This document shows, piece after piece, positions 25,480 to 36,032 of a stretch of 64,000 bases of DNA. Location: positions 84,556,764 to 84,620,763 of the forward strand of contig CM056718.1 in assembly GCA_029844215.1 (NCBI GenBank), read 5' to 3'. The stretch is from Przewalskia tangutica. Taxonomy: Eukaryota; Streptophyta; Magnoliopsida; Solanales; Solanaceae. Each line of letters starts with the position of its first letter. The stretch's first letter is position 1. The notes under the pieces were generated by a model, which was given only the letters and a program-made list of their open reading frames with translations, made no database searches and was not told the origin of the DNA. The position numbers and the translations under genes are program-made.

Positions 25480-27911
25480 TGTCACGACCGCCCGGCCCGT
25501 GGATCGTGCCTTCCCGGCACCCAAGTAGTCATACATCGAGTAACCAATGGAAATATAAAACAAGACAGAAACAGCTTTATAAAATAAGACATACGCTTAT
25601 GTAAGAAAACGTCGCTTTCTAGGCATATATAAATAATCATGGTTCAAAGAAGCTACATCCCAAACTGCATAACATACGACTACGCACTTAAGGAAAAATA
25701 CAACTATGGCGACAGGCCCCGCCATACCCTCGATCAGACAAAACTATCTACAACAGGAGATCATACCCAAAAGTAGAGCCTCCGAGAAGATGGAGCTCCC
25801 GACACCAACGCAAAGATCCTAAGGATGCGGATCTAGCACTGCTTGCCTTTACTCGCAGATTTAACGCAGCCCCGGCGAGGTCGATAACAGTACCAAGTAT
25901 GTGAAACTATAAAGAATCAAATGAAATCAATGTATTTAAAACCTTTTCACAAATACAATCGGTTCAATTGCACATAGTGCCACATCACAAACAACAACAA
26001 GAATAGGAAAATCAGAATGTGTCTATTCTAGGCCGCGAATGATCGGGCAAGGCCAATCGCCCATAGTATCATTCTCGCGTGCCTAGTCCTCGACTTCCGC
26101 ACTCGCATAGGTCACACACGCACCCGCATGAGGTATTCCTCGTGACGGGGCAGCTAACCCCGCAGATCCGCCTAGGCTCCCGCACCGCATAGCCTCAAAA
26201 GACCGCGTAGTCTCAACAGATCGCATAGGAATCCCCGCGTCGCTAAACACCGGAATGATCAATCTCGAGCATACCGCTGCTCCGCATAGTCTCACAGCAT
26301 AGGCCGTATAGACCAAGATCGGGGCAAGCCTCCGATAACAATCGGGGTAGGTGATACAATAACAGTACAACGGACTTACCTGTTAGCAACGTAAGCACAG
26401 CAAGAATGACTCCCTTACACAGTATTTCAAGACACTAACCCAGGTAGCATCATAATATGTCTACTTATCACACAAATCTTACTACACTTAACAGAAATCA
26501 ATACAGGCTTTTATAAACAAACAAGTAAACAGCCTTTTTATCTTTCTTAAGTTGTTATACCTAACTTCCCATAAAGCTAGTATAACTCTTAAGCTTTTGT
26601 TTTAAAACCAAATATTTATCTTCTGTTAAAAATGATTCAAGATTCTTTTGAAATGCTTCCAGCTTCTTTGTTATTCAAAGCTTAAGCCGTAGGCATTCCG
26701 TAAGTATTATTCAGCTTAAGCCGTGAGTCATTGCCATAAGTATTATTCAGCTTAAGTCAAAGACATTGCCATAGTTATTATTCAGCTTAACACACGACGC
26801 TCACCGCACTATATATTGTAAAATATCATGCTTTAGGAAGAATCACATACCTTCTCAAATAAAACCACCGCCAAGTCAATATGTCGCGCGCAGAGTCAAC
26901 CTATAATAGTCACGCACATCTATCAAAGACTACTCAAGGTCATTCTAAACAGAGGGTTCACAATTCTACTAAGTCGGGCAGCACTTCCCTACCCGGTGAG
27001 CTATATAAGTTCATCATGGAAACAATTTTATGTAAGTACAGTTTGATTATTCTTCTTTAAACCCTTCTACCGTGATAACAGCTCAATTCTATTCGTGATA
27101 TTCTTCTAAGTATTTATACTTATTCTTATACTACTACATTAAGTAATCTCTAATTCAAAAGAGGTTAGGATTAGTTACCTCGGTAAGCCCAATAATATCC
27201 TAGATAAAGTCGCACTGAGCAAGGTTTAGCTCCTGTTGTACGCTCCAGAGTCTAAGAAACCTTAGAAGTTCTTCACAACTTCTACAAAGGACTAAGGGAT
27301 TTGGGCTAGGTATTTTGGGCATTATAACAATAATAGAAGATAACTTTTCTACCAAGGGAGGGGGTAGATTTCGGCTAGGCTAGTGGGTAGGCCCTCGCCA
27401 AACTCACTCTGGGGGAGGTGTTTGGACGAAAGGCTAAGGGAGAGGAGAGGATTGTTTTCAAGACTTGGAAGATAACTTTGTGGATGAAGAACTCTTCATC
27501 TCTAAGGGGGTATTTATAGCTCAAGCCTTGGCCAACCAATGGCCAAGATGAAGACAAGTGCAAGGCAAGTGTAGGGTGAGGATTAACTATACACAAATAT
27601 CCTACCAACTCCTTGACTTGTGCACAAGGCACAAAAAACGTGCCATGGTTCTCCAATTCGTCCAAATGGACGATTCAAGTCCACCAATGGGAGGGTGCCA
27701 AGTGTCGCCTCCCGCTGGTCCAAAATGTTTCGCCTCTAAAAATCCGCAAAATTAGTAATGGCATAGCCGAATTTTCCTACGAAAGTCGTGGAAACGTTCA
27801 TTCGAAAAACGATTCTTTTAGTGAGTCAGGTACAAAAAAACGCCCAAGGCTAACTTTAAGGCCAAACTTTTAGACGTATTCCCACGCATATACGGAAATA
27901 CGGGTATAACA
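25480..27911 (-). repeat. S2: solo family-A LTR in A2's interior, shortened
   Basis: Plus-strand TGTCACGACCG at 25480 to GTATAACA at 27911, 2432 bp against about 3450 for full family-A LTRs. It has the same segments as LTR A (CpG-rich 26030-26330, AT-rich body, U3 with a TATTTATAG TATA region near 27510). No interior or second LTR accompanies it, so it is a solo LTR or a truncated insertion. I could not find a clean 5-bp duplication at its ends. Confidence 0.8.
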
Positions 27912-28490
27912 AGTTAACCAAACAGACGAGTTCGTGGATGCGTTCGACCGCAGTCGCCGATGGGCAAATTTCATCGTGTTCTTCTGGCCAGACCGCTCAC
28001 TCGGCGTTGTTGATTTATCGTAAAGGTTGTAAGGCTACACGGGTGCCTACCTTCACCTTATGACGGATGAAGCCCGTGTGGCTATTTTCGCTTTCTAAAA
28101 GTCTTACCAGCGGGGTTAGAACTCGCGTGAGACTCAGATCGCATTCGCCTCTGCGTGTTTGATTTCGCGGTAGTTGTGGGATTGTTGTCTCCGTGGAGGA
28201 GTGCTTAAGCTACCATTTCAAAGGTTCGGATGTCGCTTATGAAGCCTTGTAGGGCGGAAGTGTAAGTCGCCGGCCGATTGGTTCGATGTTGGCAAGATTC
28301 GATAGTTGGTTCAGCTTGTTCCAGCAGATCGTGGATAGGTAAAGCTTGTCTAGAAGAGGTTCCGTAGCTCGGAGAAATCGTGCGGATAATCGGCGACGAC
28401 GCCAGAGTTCAGTGATGGTCGGTCTTCTTGAAAGTACCACCCCGGTCAGTGACGAGTTTTGGAAAACAGAGGGAATTTAGGCGAGTTACT
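27912..28490 (+). other. A2 interior after S2
   Basis: Resumes with CGAGTTCGTGGATGCG, which matches 49310-49330 of M2 and 17185-17205 of M1 in reverse. No domain is visible up to about 28490. Confidence 0.5.
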
Positions 28491-28860
28491 TTGGGCCCTT
28501 TTGAGTTCATGTGAAGAATAGGCCAGGTTGCCTATATGTTAGCTTTTGCCGTCCGACTTAGGAGACAATACGTCCGGTCTTTCGTATTGTTATGATCGGG
28601 AAAGTATCGGAGATCCATCCAGAGTGTTCCCAGTTAATGATGACCACGTTAGAGATAGTAACCCCGAGTTTTGGAAACTGAAGCAGTATCAGAAATGTGG
28701 TAAGAGTTCGAGTGTACGACAGCCTCAGGGATCGCATACAGCCCGATACCATCTGTTGGGTCGCCGGAGTGACACTAGAACCTCGCGGCAAAGTGACAAA
28801 AGTGGTATCACGACGAGTAAAGGGAGAAGCGAGCATGTATTGCGAGCAGAGATGTGACCA
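28490..28860 (+). pseudogene. Integrase C-terminal remnant (chromovirus-like) of A2
   Basis: One frame reads GPF then GQVAYMLAFAV; another reads IGDPSRVFPVNDDHV. Both resemble the conserved end of Ty3/gypsy integrases (GPF-x-RVG-x-VAY and YIGDPSHV...), which binds DNA and in chromoviruses precedes a chromodomain. A matching piece lies in M2 on the minus strand (48543-48752). Several frameshifts. The catalytic DDE core of integrase is absent. Confidence 0.6.
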
Positions 28861-29082
28861 TTTCTTTTGTTTGGAAAAAGTGCGGAGGAAGTATATTTTA
28901 GACCCCGGAGAGAGGTGTTTGTGGTGATGTTAGAGGTGATTCCTCGTGGACTTGGATGTAAGTATTTTGCGCAGTTGTTTCTGTGGCCATTTGTGGCAGG
29001 ATTGTTCTCGTAAGCATAGTAGTGAAGACTATACTGGCGCACGTTTGTTTTGAGAGTTAGAAGGAACATTCGGACGAATGTT

Positions 29083-29097
29083 TCTAAGCGAGGAGAA
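29083..29097 (+). other. Polypurine tract of A2
   Basis: CTAAGCGAGGAGAA abuts the 3' LTR start, following the ACATTCGGACGAATG palindrome. Confidence 0.75.
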
Positions 29098-32000
29098 TGT
29101 TATACCGTATTTCCAGATGTACGTAAGGACGTACGTAGAAAATTTGAACTTTTAAAAAGGCATGGACGATTTCCCTTTGTGCACAACACCGGTTAGAGTC
29201 GTTTTTAAACCGTTTGACAGCTTTCGTATGGAAAATTCCGGCTATGTCATTTCTAATTTTTGCGGATTTTTCCGAGAGACGAAACATTTTAGACCAACGA
29301 GAGGGCGACACTTGGCACCCTCTCATTGGAGGATGGTTGGACGGTAATGTGGCCGAAAGTGTGCCTATTTTGTCATGGAGTTGGTAGGATATTTTTGTGG
29401 TAATTGGATAAGGTGCACTTGGCATGATCTTGACCCTACACTTGCACCACACTTGGCTTGATCTTGGCCATTGGTTAGCCATGGCTTGACCTATAAATAC
29501 CCCTCCCCTTTGATGAACTTCTTCATCCAAAAATTGTGCTAAGTCTTGAAATCTCTTCTCCCTCCCTCTAGAGTTCTCGTCCCCCTCCCCCTTGTGAGGC
29601 CTTAGCCGAGAGTCCCTCTCCCCCCCCTTGGCCGAGAGTTCCCCCCCTAGTGGGGTAGGCCGAGGGGTATACACCCCCCCTCCTTGTGGTGCTAGCCGTG
29701 GGGTACCCCCCCCCTAGCCTAGTTGTTTTCGTATAAATACCCTCCTATTGGTAGAAATACTCTCAAAAGTATTGTTACTATACCCAAATTACCTTAGCCG
29801 TATACCTTGTAGTATTCTAAGGTTATACTTATACTAAAAGCCCGAATACTATTATACTTCCTTCCACAAAACCGAAACCCTAAGGAAAATCTCCATAGTT
29901 GGTTGGAGTATTAAGTGAAGTTGGTTAGAACTTCTAAGGGTTGTGTGGAGCGGGCCTGAGCGCACTGAGTAGAGCTAAACCTTGCTCAGATCGACATTTA
30001 AACTCGGATAATTTTGGGCTTATCGAGGTAAACACTTTGACCTTCTATTGTAATTGGAAATTACATGTTGTTAGAATATATAGTGAAGTATACTATATAT
30101 AGAAATGAACGTAGTTATCGCAATGTCTTTTGACTTAAGCTCAATTATAAGAAACCTTTCGAAAGAAGAGGTGAATCAGAATTACATAGACCGTGACAAA
30201 GAGACTTGTGTAGCTTTTCTGTGTGATAGAATTGTGCACGTCCGGTTTAGACGTACAACCCCCCCTGGTTGGCTTGGTAGCCGGCCCCGATAGAGGAGGA
30301 GATTTACGCTGTTACGGGGAGGTGTCGCGAATTTTCGTAGAATGTTCTACGATTAGACCTAGATGTTAATAAGTCGCTGTGGCCTTATAGGTTGAAGTAC
30401 CATGCGTGGCGCGATCTACTTGGCTTAAGGAGTAGCCGAAGGTTTGAGGTACTTGGAGCGTTTTGCTATTAGTCGATAATCGTCGCGAGGTATGTGAACC
30501 TCTTCCTACCTTTTCTAGCATGATATGTGTATAAATATGTAGTACGGTAGACGTACATGTGTTAAGCGTATTTGATTGGTTTGAAACATAAAAGTGTTAT
30601 AACGGCTTTATGGGAAGTTGGTTATAACAACTTTATGTAAGTAAGAAAATGCTTTATGATTTTAAAAGGTAACTGATTTGACTTATAACTGACTTGATGT
30701 TTAATAATAAAGAATCTTGAAGTACTTCAAAAGAATGCTGAATCATTTTTAACAGAAGAATAATACTTGGTTTTGAAAACATAAGAGTTATACTAGCTTT
30801 ATGGGAAGTTAGGTATAACGTCTTAAGAATGGTAAAATGAATGGTTTATTGATCTTAAAAGATAAGAGACTTAACTTGTTTTACTTGGTAATTAACATTT
30901 TGTTAAAAAATGTTGTAAAACCTCATTCGCGAGTAATGAGTACTTGATTTTAAAAGCAATAATGTTTTACTGATTTCGGAAATCAGAATAAGTATCGAAC
31001 AAACCACGAATGGCTTAATAAAGTGGAAATGTTTTGACTAATAATGTATTAGTAAAACCAGAGAAACTTCCATCCGCATAGAAACTAAGATGAGACAAAA
31101 TGATGTTACATTTCCTAGATCATGGTCGCTTAAATAAGATTGTTATAAACAAGAATAACCTACTCACGATCGTATATATGTTTCTCAAATTGCTTTTAAA
31201 GGAGAATTATATCATTAAGTGATTAAAATTATGAACTACTAAACCTTTCAAAACGAAACTTGAGTAATTGTAATTAGGCAAACTTAAAACATTTGGAAAA
31301 GAATGTTGTTACTTGATTTTACGAAGAAAAGTGTTTTGATTTACTTCAAAGGATAATCACTCTATTTTCATATACTACGTATTGTGTGACTTTTGTAAAC
31401 GTAACGATCTTTTAAAAGATAATGTATGAAGTACTTTGGGAATAGATACTCGATCTTGTTAATCAGATAATAGAATGTACCTTGTGTGTCTAACTTGATT
31501 GTGTTGGTGTGTGATAGACTTGTAATCCTTTCGTTGATTTGATAAGTAGACGTGATATGATGCTACGTGTGTTAGTGTCTTGTAACGCTTTGCGAAAGAG
31601 AGTATTCTTGTTGTGCTTATGTTGTGTAACGATAAGTCGTTATGTTAGTATAATATCACTCACCTCTTGACATATTTCCGAGGTTGTCCTCCACGCGGGT
31701 AGACTCAGCGTCCGGGACCATGATTCGAGAATACCTCACGCGGGTCCAAGGGATCCATGCGGAACTACGGAGTTCCGTGTTAGCTCGCGCCCTCGCGTCA
31801 CGCGGTCTCTGCGCCATGCGGATCGCGGGTCCGTGACGACGCCGAGGAGTAGCTACCCTCGACGCGGGTTATGTACCCTACGCGGCCTACGAGTGGCTCT
31901 ACGCGACTACGAGAGTCCGTGATTAGGCTTGCATGGTGATACTACGAAATTGGCCCCGCCGATCATTCGCAGCCTAGAAAAGACTCATACGCTTTAACTA

Positions 32001-32508
32001 TTGTTGCTTGTTTATGATGTGGCACTATGCGCGTTACCTTGGTTGTTTCATACATACTTGCAAAACCGATTTTAAAATGATATGTTTTCATTTAAGTACT
32101 TTACGCCACATACTGCAATTGCCAGATCGACCTCCTTCGGGTCGTTCACGCCGCAGTCGAGGTACACCGCCGTTGATCCTAGTCCCTGGGTCACGTCAAC
32201 AGATGGAAGCTCCGCTTCTCCGAGGCTTATCAGGTATAGTCCGCCGTTGTATGTATTTACATTCAGGTATGGCGGCCCCGTCCCGCCATTGTTGTCATAT
32301 CTTTCTTAGAGGTCCGTAGTACCGTAGGCGAGTTGTAATGGACGAATCGCTCGTTTTAAATTGATCTATATATATATGCCGTAGGCAAGTTTTCTCCGAC
32401 ATCGCTTACTTCATAATATTTTCATGTCTTGTTTTATGTTCCACTGACACTGATGTTGTATCACTAGGGTGCCCGGTAAGGCACCACCACGCCCGTTCGG
32501 TCGTGATA
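29098..32508 (+). repeat. A2 3' LTR
   Basis: 3411 bp, starts TGTTATACCG and ends TCGTGATA. Near-identical to the 5' LTR, with small deletions clustered in the GC-rich part (31680-32320), again at CNG contexts. Confidence 0.92.
29492..29499 (+). promoter_or_regulatory. TATA box of A2 3' LTR
   Basis: TATAAATA, same surroundings as 20929. It could drive read-out transcription into M1 LTR sequence. Confidence 0.6.
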
Positions 32509-33149
32509 GCCCAATCCACTCCAAGCAACCCTTAGAAGCTTATAAAAGACTCATCTTCAAGTTTCAACTTCAAAGTTGAATAACCCTTTAGGTTTTCGCC
32601 TTGACTAATAATGAAACACCACATTTCCGGGATCTTTTTATTGAGAAACACTTACTATACCCTTAGGTACCTTGGCTTAAAGTGGGGGAATTATTGGACA
32701 ACAATTGAAAATTTTTCCTTCAAACCCTAGCCCTTGGCCGAGAGCTCCCTCAAGCCTCCCTCAAATTTTCTTGAAAATTTTTAAGTGTTTAGCCTTGTCT
32801 TGCACTAGCATACAATATATAACATGATGGAGGGTTAAGATTAGCACAATTGGGTGGCTTGGATAAGTTTCACATGGATCAAGTCTAGGTGGCCTTTGAC
32901 TTAGTCAACTTTGTCAAGCTTCAAGACTAGCAAGACTTGGTCATTTAATTTATGGTCAAATGACCATTCTAACCATGACAATTTCGTCCATGACCATAAG
33001 GGGGTGACACATGTCGCCCTCCCGTTCGTCGCAATATTTCGCTTCCGACCAATTCCAAAAATTCGACAAACTTTTACTCGCCTCAAATCTTAACATTGTT
33101 GAGTTCTTACGCACGCTCTATAAACATATCCCGAAATTCCGGTGTAACA
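32509..33149 (-). repeat. M1 5' LTR, outer segment
   Basis: Continues the M1 LTR after A2 (AATCCACTCCAAGCAACCC, as at 13611) to GTGTAACA at 33149. It contains GACACATGTC (33006) where the 3' LTR has GACACGTGTC. Confidence 0.9.
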
Positions 33150-33154
33150 AGGAC
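33150..33154 (+). repeat. Right target-site duplication of M1
   Basis: AGGAC. The left copy at 11152-11156 reads AGGAT. The uninterrupted equivalent in P1's 3' LTR is TGTAGGACCGCCG at 44732-44744. Confidence 0.7.
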
Positions 33155-33499
33155 TCGCCGTTGTTTTTTGGATAGCTCCTCTGCTCGTGAGCTTATCTTT
33201 TGGTATTGTTCTTTCAAGATGCACTTTTGTACTGCATGGGTACGGCGGCCTTGTCCCGCCATATTTCAAGATAACTCTTAGAGGTCTGTATTCATATGTG
33301 GGATTGGACTCATGTACGGTGTAGTGTCTTTTGTTTATGTATATTATATGGCAGCCTTGTCGGCTTTGCCTTGCACGTACGTTGGTTAAAAAAAAAAAAG
33401 AAAAAAAAAGATGAGGTGTTATTTGATTTCCGCAGTTTACTTAGTGGTTATGCAGGCGGTGCCTGTGTAGGCACCGCCACGCCCGGTTCGGGCGTGACA
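33150..33499 (+). repeat. P1 5' LTR, terminal segment
   Basis: Matches 44734-45080 (TTTTTTGGATAGCTCC, GGTACGGCGG, the A-rich run at 33390-33412, CCCGGTTCGGGCGTGACA). Ends GTGACA at 33499, next to the primer site. Confidence 0.88.
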
Positions 33500-33502
33500 G
33501 AG

Positions 33503-33513
33503 TGGTATCGAGC
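33503..33513 (+). other. Primer-binding site of P1, altered
   Basis: TGGTATCGAGC, the same CAG-to-CG form as in A2. Confidence 0.8.
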
Positions 33514-33699
33514 GCCGCCCTCGGAATGTCTACGCACCGTGTCTAGTAGAGTCTTGATTATCGGTGTTGCGCGCCACACCCATAAACAGTGAGGCTACGT
33601 GACATTTAGGAGTTGGTTTCTATTCTTCTCACTCTAAGATCATGCCATGTAGCCGTGTTAGTAAGATAAATCCTCTCCGACGATTGTTGTGTTACGCTT

Positions 33700-34330
33700 A
33701 TGCCTCCAAGGAGGGCAACAAACGCCTGTAGTGGCAAAGGAGTAGCAGGAGCTACTAGTCGACTCGAGAGTTGATAGGGCTTATGCGCCTGTAGACCGGA
33801 TGTTGTTCCGCACGGCGAAGTTCTTCTCGCGCTGTTTTGAGTCCCGAACACTGAGCCTCCAGCTTCTCGCCAGAGAAGACTATAGGGTCATGAGAGAAGC
33901 GATTATGTTATTGACCAAGATAGCGGTGCTACAGCTTCATCACAGGAGGTTATTCGCCAAGACAGCAGTGTACAGAGGTAGAGGCCAACGCGAGATCTCA
34001 GTAGAGGGCTAGACCGGTTGGTTATCCCGGTGAGTTTTTGGACGAGCAGTCTCAACAGCGAGTGAGATATTCGTCCCAGCCCACCCAGTACATACCCCCG
34101 CAGAGCACAGGTGGGATATTGGACCCCACAAGGTATTTAGGAGTCGGTCCAAGCTCCAGGGGTCGAGGTTCTCGTATGAGCAGAGGACTTTCTCGCCGAG
34201 GACACTTTTTCCTCGGTGTTCGGAGTAAGCGCCATTTGGGGAAATGCCATGGCACAAGTGCTTGTTTTTATCAGTGCCGTCCGCCATATTCTCGAGGGTA
34301 TGTCCTTTTAGAAAGAGCACCGTGAGATGG
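33700..34330 (+). pseudogene. gag remnant of P1
   Basis: Starts at the ATG at 33700 (MPPRRATNA), about 195 bases past the primer site. Frames change repeatedly. Near 34236-34320 a decayed knuckle region is seen, with HLGKCHGTSACF in one frame and PFRKSTVRW in another, matching the usual Gag end. The opposite-strand frames at 34009-34495 are shadows. Confidence 0.6.
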
Positions 34331-35390
34331 CTCACCTTGAGGCCTGTAGTTGGTTCCTTCCTCCACAAATGCAAGGCCCCTGCAAGGTGTTCGGATGTCA
34401 CCACCGTGGTAGAGGTCGTGGGAGTTTATAGTTCGCGGTCCTTCGGACCGCAGAGATGACGTGACATCGGGCGTGATCGTGAGGCGACATTGCACGGGTT
34501 ACAGTATATCTCGATTCTTTTGAATCATACGTGCATTGATAGATTCAGATTTCGCCAAAGATATATGTTTTCCTTTGTTGCTAGCGTAAGTGATAGTACC
34601 CCAGAGGTAGGAATACTTTGATTAGTAAGGTGAAAAGTTAAGAATGTTGACAAGAATGATAAGTGAACTGAGACTATAGTTATGTAGAGTTCACAAGTTG
34701 TAATTACCCCGTAACAGTGTAAGACCGATAGGGAAGGATGTATAGTAGAAATACTTTGGCTTATGTGACGAACCTCTGTGAATGGGAGGATAGGTGAGAA
34801 GTACCTTGAGATAAGAGAGAGTTTTAGTTCGCACTAAGAATAAGAGGTTAAGTGTGACGATGGTCGGGTTATGGACTCGCCGGTCACCGATAGTATGGAA
34901 TCGGTGATGTCACTGGTAATGGTCCCGCCATGTGATAGGTCACGAGGATGCCAGCCCAAGTTTAGTTAATCGTTGTACGAGTTTGTGGACGCGTTCCACC
35001 GGAATCAGGTCGTAAGGACCGAGAAGAGCCTTAACGGGAATGTAAGTAGCAATATGGCCAAGTTTGGATAGTAACTCCAAGGATTGGAGAATAGAGACAA
35101 TATTTGAGATTTTGTACGTGTACTAGATAAGTTTGAAAGTACGAGAAAGTATGACAAGTAAGGAAATAAAGGAACCTCTAGGGATCCCGTGTTTGAGGAG
35201 AATGTAACCTTCGAGTTTTGTGAGAAGGGACCACGGACGGAAGGTCCATTGTTATGTTTACGTATGTTGTGGTGGCCATGTGTGGCATCGTTGGTCTTGT
35301 GCAGTTTTGATTGATAGGCATAGTATAGAGATTGTGTCGGAGTGTGTATAGCTTGACAACCGACTAAGAACATTCGGGGACGAATGTTTC
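34331..35390 (+). other. P1 interior downstream of gag
   Basis: About 1 kb of decayed interior. 34950-35040 matches the GAGTTTGTGGACGCGTTCC block shared by M1, M2 and A2. No protease, RT, RNase H or integrase core is seen. The interior is too short for them. Confidence 0.55.
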
Positions 35391-35404
35391 TAAGGGGGGA
35401 AGAA
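35391..35404 (+). other. Polypurine tract of P1
   Basis: TAAGGGGGGAAGAA directly before the LTR start at 35405, following the CATTCGGGGACGAATG palindrome. Confidence 0.88.
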
Positions 35405-35888
35405 TGTTACACCCCGTAAGTCCAGGACATGTAAAAGAGAATGTACGTAAGGAAACAAGACTTGGAAATTAGTACGAAAGGAGGAATTGTTTTTCCGACG
35501 GAAAATCTTACGAACGCCGGAAAGGAAAAATGTTCGTTGTTGAGAATTGGATTCTCAAAATGCATTATTTGAAGAGTATGGAACTCTTAACCTTATGGAA
35601 ATTTATTTTTTTACGGATTTGGTCACGTGGGGCCCACCCGAGGAATTTTACGTTTTGTGGGGCCCACGAGGGTTACGAAATTTTATGGACGAATGAGAGG
35701 GCGACATGTGGCACCCCCACATGTGGTCTTGGACGAAAAAATTTTAGGGTAAAATGGTCATTTACCATGGTGGAAGATAAGTCTTGCTAGCTTGAGATTG
35801 TTGACCAAGGTCAACTGCCACTTGTGCTTAATCCTTGTGATCTTCATCTTAGCCACCCATTTGTTTAAGTCTAAGTCATCCAATGTGT

Positions 35889-35896
35889 TATAAATA
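35889..35896 (+). promoter_or_regulatory. TATA box of P1 3' LTR
   Basis: TATAAATA about 485 bases into the LTR, followed by AGCAAGACAAGG, which matches the region after the M1 TATATA (minus, near 13910). S1 now separates this promoter from downstream sequence. Confidence 0.55.
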
Positions 35897-36027
35897 CATA
35901 CTAATAGCAAGACAAGGTCTTGAAGACTTAGAAAAATTTCACAACATTTCTTGTCCACTATGTTGCTCTCGACTTTGTTCCATTTAGGAAGACAAAAATT
36001 TGTAGTTTTGATCCATTATTCACAAGA

Positions 36028-36032
36028 CTTAA
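36028..36032 (+). repeat. Left target-site duplication of S1
   Basis: CTTAA, repeated perfectly at 39720-39724. Confidence 0.92.

Larger units (their letters stand above)
20527..32508 (+). mobile_element. A2: family-A LTR retrotransposon inserted in M1's 5' LTR
   Basis: Complete plus-strand element: 5' LTR 20527-23988, primer site, interior 23989-29097 with S2 inside it, and 3' LTR 29098-32508. LTRs of 3462 and 3411 bp are very similar, so it is young. Without S2 (2432 bp) the interior is 2677 bp, exactly the length of M2's interior. It keeps a gag and an integrase C-terminal remnant but no protease, RT or RNase H, so it would depend on another element for replication. Confidence 0.92.
11156..33149 (-). 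mobile_element. M1: family-B LTR retrotransposon inserted in P1's 5' LTR, itself split by A2
   Basis: Minus-strand element. 3' LTR 11156-14245, purine tract 14246-14260, interior to 18094, 5' LTR 18095-20526 plus 32509-33149. Without A2 the 5' LTR is 3073 bp against about 3090 for the 3' LTR, and they are nearly identical over long stretches (12061-13600 against 18980-20520), so insertion was fairly recent. The target duplication is AGGAC: intact at 33150-33154, partly garbled at 11152-11156. Confidence 0.9.
35405..36032 (+). repeat. P1 3' LTR, first segment
   Basis: Starts TGTTACACCCCG. Contains a U3 GAGGGCGACATGTGGCACCC motif (35697) and a TATA box (35889-35896). Cut by S1 at CTTAA. Confidence 0.88.
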
